Source: Arachidicoccus ginsenosidivorans (GTDB lineage Bacteria; Bacteroidota; Bacteroidia; Chitinophagales; Chitinophagaceae). Taken from it: a DNA stretch of 64,000 nucleotides. The stretch lies in the NCBI RefSeq assembly GCF_007971385.1, contig NZ_CP042434.1, positions 434,001-498,000 on the forward strand. The letters are read 5' to 3'. The notes under the pieces were generated by a model. That model was not told the DNA's origin and searched no databases. It saw nothing but the letters and a program-made list of their open reading frames with translations. Positions 59,915 through 64,000 of the stretch are shown here, piece by piece (the stretch's first letter is position 1; each line of letters opens with the position of its first letter). Made by a program: the position numbers and the translations under genes.

Positions 59915-60413
59915 GATTGAAGATCTTCAAAAGAAGCACAACAGAAAAGATTTCAGTTGCGGCAAAATTCTTTTGGATACATATATTAATAAACAGGCAA
60001 GCCAGGACGTAAAGCGTAATCTTTCTACCTGTTTTGTGCTAGTCGAGGATACGGATCATATTGTAAAAGGCTACTTCACGCTTTCTTCCGGTTCTATCAG
60101 GCGACAAGATATCCCTGAAGACCTTGCCAAAAAGTTGCCATGGGGATATGAAGACATGCCAACCGCTCTTTTGGGACGCCTGGCGATTGATAATAGCTTA
60201 AAAGGTCAGCGATGGGGTGAAAGGCTTTTGCTAGAAGCATTGGAGCGCTGCCTGGGCATTTCTGAAATGATTGGAACACTGGCTGTTGTTGTTGATCCAA
60301 TCGATGACGAAGCACAGAATTTCTATAAAAAGTATGGATTTATTCTCCTGCCGACTTCGGGAAAAATGTTCTTGCCTATCAAAACGATAAAAGACTTATA
60401 TAAATATAAATAA
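59904..60413 (+). CDS. TacT-like GNAT acetyltransferase toxin
   Basis: A 169-residue GNAT-fold toxin of the TacT type, which acetylates the aminoacyl group of charged tRNAs. The N-terminus (HNRKDFSCGKILLDTYINKQA) has the F-C-G-x-x-x-LD pattern of this family. The acetyl-CoA loop is LGRLAIDNSLKGQRWGERLL, and the C-terminus has the conserved DDEAQNFYKKYGF tyrosine. Start overlaps the antitoxin by 11 bases, as usual for these pairs. Confidence 0.88.
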   Translation: MGLKIEDLQKKHNRKDFSCGKILLDTYINKQASQDVKRNLSTCFVLVEDTDHIVKGYFTLSSGSIRRQDIPEDLAKKLPWGYEDMPTALLGRLAIDNSLKGQRWGERLLLEALERCLGISEMIGTLAVVVDPIDDEAQNFYKKYGFILLPTSGKMFLPIKTIKDLYKYK

Positions 60414-60882
60414 GAGGCTGAAGCCGCCTATTAGCCATTCAATATCACAAATTCGCAATTTGCTGCGTTTGAGGCGGATATATTGTAATGGCCAATACTT
60501 AATCTGACAAGATAGTTTTTTTTTAAGGCATTGGCGATAAAATGAATTTGGAGAAGAAGCGGCCGTTTTTTCAGCCGCTTTTTCATTTCCATCGGTCAGC
60601 GTATTCCTGGCGGTTTGCTCCTCAGCAAGGATCGCTTCAGCTGACACATTAAAGGTAACGGATTGTCCGAAAAAATTAATCAGATCTTTGGATTTAGCCA
60701 ATTCTTTGCTTTTCCTCCCAAGTTTGCATTGGAGTTTTTCCATAACAATATCGTCCGCTGTGGGTACGTTCTTTGTTATAGAAATTTATCCAAAGATCAA
60801 CGTCTGCTTGCATTTCTTCAATGGATTGATAGATCTTTTTTCTTGCTAGTGAATAATTGCATGCAATTTGACAGAATGGCAA
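60396..60882 (-). pseudogene. IS481-like transposase C-terminal remnant
   Basis: Two minus-strand frames, 60694-60882 and 60396-60743, are parts of one DDE-transposase end. The first reads ARKKIYQSIEEMQADVDLWI, then FYNKERTHSGRYCYGKTPMQ, the typical end of the catalytic core. The second continues SKDLINFFGQSVTFNVSAEA after a one-base shift near 60715. The catalytic D-D-E part and both ends are absent. A stretch inserted before ARKKIY is unlike the family. A dead relic in the mobile remnant. Confidence 0.7.
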
Positions 60883-61011
60883 TTTAAAAACAGGCGGATT
60901 AGGGCATTCGTCCTAAAAATCTTAAAAATTAAAAAGGGCTTGACAATTAGAAGCATTTAACCTGCAGAAAAATCCTCTATTTCTATAGCTTTAATAAGGT
61001 TGAGAACCTTC

Positions 61012-61865
61012 TTAAAGTTGTATTCCATATAAAAAAACAAAATCATAATCTTTACCCGCTTGGTTGTTGGTATATTGACCAAAGCTTCTGAAAAGATCTT
61101 TGAAGGTAAATCCGGATTTGAAATACCCTTTATTTTGAAACATATGAACCATTGCCGCTATTTCCGCATTTAGCCCTGTTTGGTTATTTCCCTTTTTCGT
61201 CTTTTCGATTGTTTTAAAAATGTTATGAGGGAGATTTGCTTCAATAATTTTGGATTCAATATAATCCAATGTATTTTCTACGGTCCCACAAACAGGGTTA
61301 ACCATCTCTAAAAACAATGAATCATTATTGCCTGAATCCGCTTGCTCTTTAATTTCCGCTTTAATAAATCCAGATACAGAAGTCAGGTCCTCTTTTGTAT
61401 GCTTTTCAACATCGATAGATTTCAATGCCAAATCCAATGCCATATTAAATGGTGTATTCTCTGTAGGAATATCAGGATTCAGGGTCTCTTCAATAAACTG
61501 CTGATTAGTGATAGGATTATAACCAGATTCAAGAAGTTCAAGTTCATTGGCTAAAAGGTATTTTGTTGCCGTTATTCGTTCAGAGAGAGACTCCAGATCA
61601 TTCATACTTCTTTTTTGATCTGTCTGACCTTGCCAGTATTATCATCATAAAACCTATATACAATATACCATTCTGATTTTAAATTCGACTTGGCAATTTT
61701 CCCCTTTGTTGTCTTCCAATTTTTTGGAACAACAGACATTTTGCCTATGCGGCAATTGTTTGGCAATAATTTCATTCTACTTCGCTTTTTTGTGACTGTT
61801 TTTGTGACTGTCAAGCGAAATACCAGGAAAGTAGAAAAAGAAAAAAGCCTTGAAAGTCTTACCAA
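61012..61865 (-). pseudogene. Integrase N-terminus joined to an unrelated C-terminus (chimera, frameshifted)
   Basis: The 5' part (61602-61865) encodes an arm-binding domain of a Bacteroidota tyrosine integrase (SEWYIVYRFYDDNTGKVRQI). One extra A in the A6 run at 61611-61616 joins it in frame (IKKRSMNDLESLSERI) to 61012-61605, which first carries the core-binding region (NTPFNMALDLALKSIDVEKH). After about KEQADSGNND it changes to something else (TGLNAEIAAMVHMFQNKGYF), with no catalytic Arg/His/Tyr. The best reading is a deletion that fused an integrase to the 3' end of another gene. The start at 61775 (MKLLPNNC) is also possible. It abuts tRNA-Arg, the expected attachment site. Confidence 0.6.
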
Positions 61866-61881
61866 TCAAGGCTTTGAAGAG

Positions 61882-61955
61882 TGACCGCGTCAGGATTCAA
61901 ACCTGAAACCTTCTGATCCGTAGTCAGATGCTCTATTCAGTTGAGCTACGCAGCC
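61882..61955 (-). tRNA. tRNA-Arg(ACG)
   Basis: A 74-nt cloverleaf on the minus strand: acceptor GGCTGCG (61949-61955) pairs with CGCGGTC (61883-61889), with two GU pairs. The D arm is GCTC/GAGC, the anticodon stem CTGA-TCAG around CTACGGA gives anticodon ACG, and the T arm is TCAGG/CCTGA with TTTGAAT. Discriminator A at 61882. The 3' end faces the integrase remnant, the usual orientation for island insertion. Confidence 0.95.
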
Positions 61956-62062
61956 GTCCTATAAAGGAGTGCAAAAATAAGAAATAAAAAGAAACTTCCA
62001 AATCATTTTCCAAAAAACCAGCAAAAATATTTAAGGTATCTCACTGATTTGCAACTAGCCTA

Positions 62063-63661
62063 CTATTTGGCCTGATTTATTACCTGAAGCCCTTTTGTGA
62101 CAATATTATCATAATGATTATTGATCTCAAAGTAACCCTGTGGACCAAACATATCCTTGGCTAAAAAAGCCTTGAATTTTTCCAATATATTTTCCTTGGC
62201 AACAGGTTGAATTGAATCCATATGGATGGAATCTGTTAAGGCAAATTCGCTCAATTCATCCCAGATTTCATTTTTAGGTAAAGAATAATCAAATAATGCA
62301 TTGGAACTGGTCAAACTATCTAGTGGCGCCCTGTTGTGCATATAATACAAGAAGGTAAACCGGGTTAAAGTCCCTTTTAGGAATAGATCCAGTGCACTAG
62401 GGGGCAATTTTGTCGTATCGTAAGCGACCAGGTCATCAGGTGTTATACCGCCGCCACCATAAACCGTATTGCCTTTTGGTGTTTTATATGCCTTTCCGGT
62501 AGGAGAAGATGTATCTCCAAGTACTGTTTGTCCGCTGTGAACTCTTTTGGTCAGTTCTCTTTGATATTCAACAGTATTTTCATCATAGGGCTTTTGGATA
62601 TTTCTGCCAAGCGGTGTAAAATATTTGGCCACTGTAAGCCGCATCGCACCACCATTGGTCAAATTAAACTGATCTTGTACCAGTCCCTTACCAAAGGTCC
62701 TTCTGCCAATAATGGTCGCCCGGTCCCAATCCTGCAGGGCTCCGGCCAGCACTTCGCTGGCTGAAGCAGTCGTTTCGTCCACCAGGACTGCCAGTTTTAA
62801 ATCCTTATACAAACCATCCCTTTTACACCGATACTCCTTTTTACCAACCTTATCACCATCGGTATATACAATTAATTGCTGATCTGCTAAAAACTCATTG
62901 GCAATTTCAGTTGCTGCAGTCAGAACCCCACCACTATTGCCTCTCAGGTCAATCAACAATTGCTGCATGCCTGCCTTTTTCAGCTTTTCCAAGGCCAGCA
63001 TAAATTCTCTATATGTTGTTTCAGAAAACTGATTAAGTTTCACATATCCTGTCTTTGGATCCAGCATATAAGCTGCATCCACCGAGAAAATAGGAATCAT
63101 CGCCTTATGTAAGGTAGTCGTAAATTCTTTATGATTACGTTTAATTAATACTTTAAAGCTTTTACCCACTACTTTTTCCAATATATTCACCACCCCTAAA
63201 TCAGAACGCCCAGGTCCGGACATCTGAATTGTATCATTAAAACGTAAAAACTGGTCTCCTATTTTTACACCCGCCTTATCTGCAGGGCTTCCTGTAACCA
63301 CATTCGTAATGGCTACTGTATCCTGAATCACCTCAAATCCAATACCGATACCCACAAAACTACCTCTAACCTTATCATTGATCTCTTTTAACTGTTGTGC
63401 ACTGATATATATGGAAAAGGGATCGAGCTGGCTCAAAAGCGCATTAATGGCTTTCATTTCAAGACTATCTTTATCAGTACCTTTCACATACATTTTATCA
63501 ATAATACGAACAACTTCACCTATCGCAGTATTATGAGGGTTTGCAATAAAACTATCCGGACCTATGGTATCTTTTCTTAATTTATAGCCGATTACCATTC
63601 CCAGTACAATCATAATAGATAACAGGAAGGGCAACCAGAGTTTAAGGTTCGTTTTTTTCAT
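62063..63661 (-). CDS. C-terminal processing peptidase (S41)
   Basis: A 532-residue periplasmic protease with an N-terminal membrane anchor (LWLPFLLSIMIVLGMVIGY). The PDZ domain is VTGSPADKAGVKIGDQFLRF near residue 120. The S41 catalytic Ser is in DETTASASEVLAGALQDW near residue 310 and the Lys in RRTFGKGLVQDQF 25 residues on. It trims periplasmic proteins or cell-wall enzymes. A long C-terminal extension of about 130 residues is typical of Bacteroidota members. Intact; divergent from the kinase gene at 63817. Confidence 0.92.
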   Translation of the reverse strand: MKKTNLKLWLPFLLSIMIVLGMVIGYKLRKDTIGPDSFIANPHNTAIGEVVRIIDKMYVKGTDKDSLEMKAINALLSQLDPFSIYISAQQLKEINDKVRGSFVGIGIGFEVIQDTVAITNVVTGSPADKAGVKIGDQFLRFNDTIQMSGPGRSDLGVVNILEKVVGKSFKVLIKRNHKEFTTTLHKAMIPIFSVDAAYMLDPKTGYVKLNQFSETTYREFMLALEKLKKAGMQQLLIDLRGNSGGVLTAATEIANEFLADQQLIVYTDGDKVGKKEYRCKRDGLYKDLKLAVLVDETTASASEVLAGALQDWDRATIIGRRTFGKGLVQDQFNLTNGGAMRLTVAKYFTPLGRNIQKPYDENTVEYQRELTKRVHSGQTVLGDTSSPTGKAYKTPKGNTVYGGGGITPDDLVAYDTTKLPPSALDLFLKGTLTRFTFLYYMHNRAPLDSLTSSNALFDYSLPKNEIWDELSEFALTDSIHMDSIQPVAKENILEKFKAFLAKDMFGPQGYFEINNHYDNIVTKGLQVINQAK

Positions 63662-63816
63662 GGATTCACTTCTAATTTTATTGCCGTGCGAAGTTCCTAT
63701 TTTTTGATGACAATAAGTTCTAAAAATTATTTAGAAAATTAACATTCAAATAATCTGTAAAACGCTCAAAATATCATTAACTTAGAATTACAAACGTATT
63801 TACAAAATCCTATTAT

Positions 63817-64000
63817 ATGGCTGTCAAACTTATTGCAGATAATGGAAGCTCAAAATGTAGCTGGCTACTCCTGGAAAACGGCCATCCCCGAAAATTTTCC
63901 ACTGAAGGATTAAGTCCTTATTTTAACAGTAAAGAGGAGATTCAAATAATTTTACAAAATAATGTAATATCTAAAATAAACAATATCAGCATAAATGAAG
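63817..64000 (+). CDS. BadF/BadG/BcrA/BcrD-type ATPase, N-terminus (partial)
   Basis: The frame starts MAVKLIADNGSSKCSWLLLE and runs off the window after about 61 residues. The IADNGSSKCSW start is the phosphate-1 loop of the ASKHA kinase fold, as in N-acetylglucosamine kinase-like proteins that are common downstream of cell-wall genes in Bacteroidota. The catalytic and sugar-binding parts are not visible, so the substrate is unknown. Confidence 0.7.
   Translation, partial: MAVKLIADNGSSKCSWLLLENGHPRKFSTEGLSPYFNSKEEIQIILQNNVISKINNISINE

Overview
The window is a chromosomal segment of a Bacteroidota bacterium, probably of the Chitinophagales/Sphingobacteriales type. The gene content fits this: a GbsR-like regulator, DUF4861, DUF2264 and GH88 sugar genes, an lmo0937-type mini membrane protein, a DUF6496-type protein, a TacA/TacT pair and a Bacteroidota-style tyrosine integrase. 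AT-rich leaders and few Shine-Dalgarno sequences agree. Genus and species cannot be read from the sequence.

Layout. 0-8 kb: housekeeping genes (NlpC/P60 lipoprotein, flavodoxin-type reductase, lipoamide dehydrogenase, TIGR01777 epimerase, a GbsR regulator with two paralogous small membrane proteins, RibBA). 8-16.8 kb: a uronate/pectin-type saccharide locus on the minus strand (LacI regulator, GH88, DUF2264, GH29 fucosidase, KduD, KduI, DUF4861), with LacI-type operators in front of the lacI gene and the fucosidase gene. 17-20.4 kb: dipeptide epimerase, VOC protein, deoxynucleoside kinase, TrpS. 20.4-28.5 kb: a complete thiamine operon, thiS-thiC-thiE2-thiD-thiE-thiG-thiH-thiF, behind a TPP riboswitch. 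29-47.5 kb: a stress-flavoured block with NDH-2, two ferritin-like-sized helical proteins, a sigma-54 response regulator, a CheB-CheR-PAS histidine kinase, a small response regulator, an orphan HisKA protein, transketolase, fused trehalose-6-phosphate synthase/phosphatase, a GH15 enzyme and several tiny acidic, basic or membrane proteins. 47.9-56.6 kb: recD-recC-recB. 57-62 kb: a GH43-like enzyme, then a worn mobile remnant next to tRNA-Arg(ACG), carrying a broken integrase, a TacA/TacT toxin-antitoxin pair, an IS fragment and a chimeric integrase. 62-64 kb: a C-terminal processing protease and the start of a BadF/BadG-type kinase.

The most important observation about the data: at least a dozen otherwise normal genes (thiC, thiD, transketolase, ndh, lacI, fucosidase twice, kduI, DUF4861, VOC, the large histidine kinase, a small basic protein, the integrase fragment) are each interrupted by a single-base shift. 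Nearly all shifts lie in a short homopolymer, and one added base restores a family-typical reading frame and length. This looks like systematic homopolymer under-calling in the assembly rather than gene decay. I give these genes their restored extents and say so in each entry.

No CRISPR array, rRNA or clearly new defence system is visible. The most interesting biology is the 30-47.5 kb stress/trehalose block. It has a sigma-54 activator, several TGG-N8-TTG (-24/-12 like) sequences upstream of its small genes and otsAB, and a 16-bp palindrome shared between two distant promoters.
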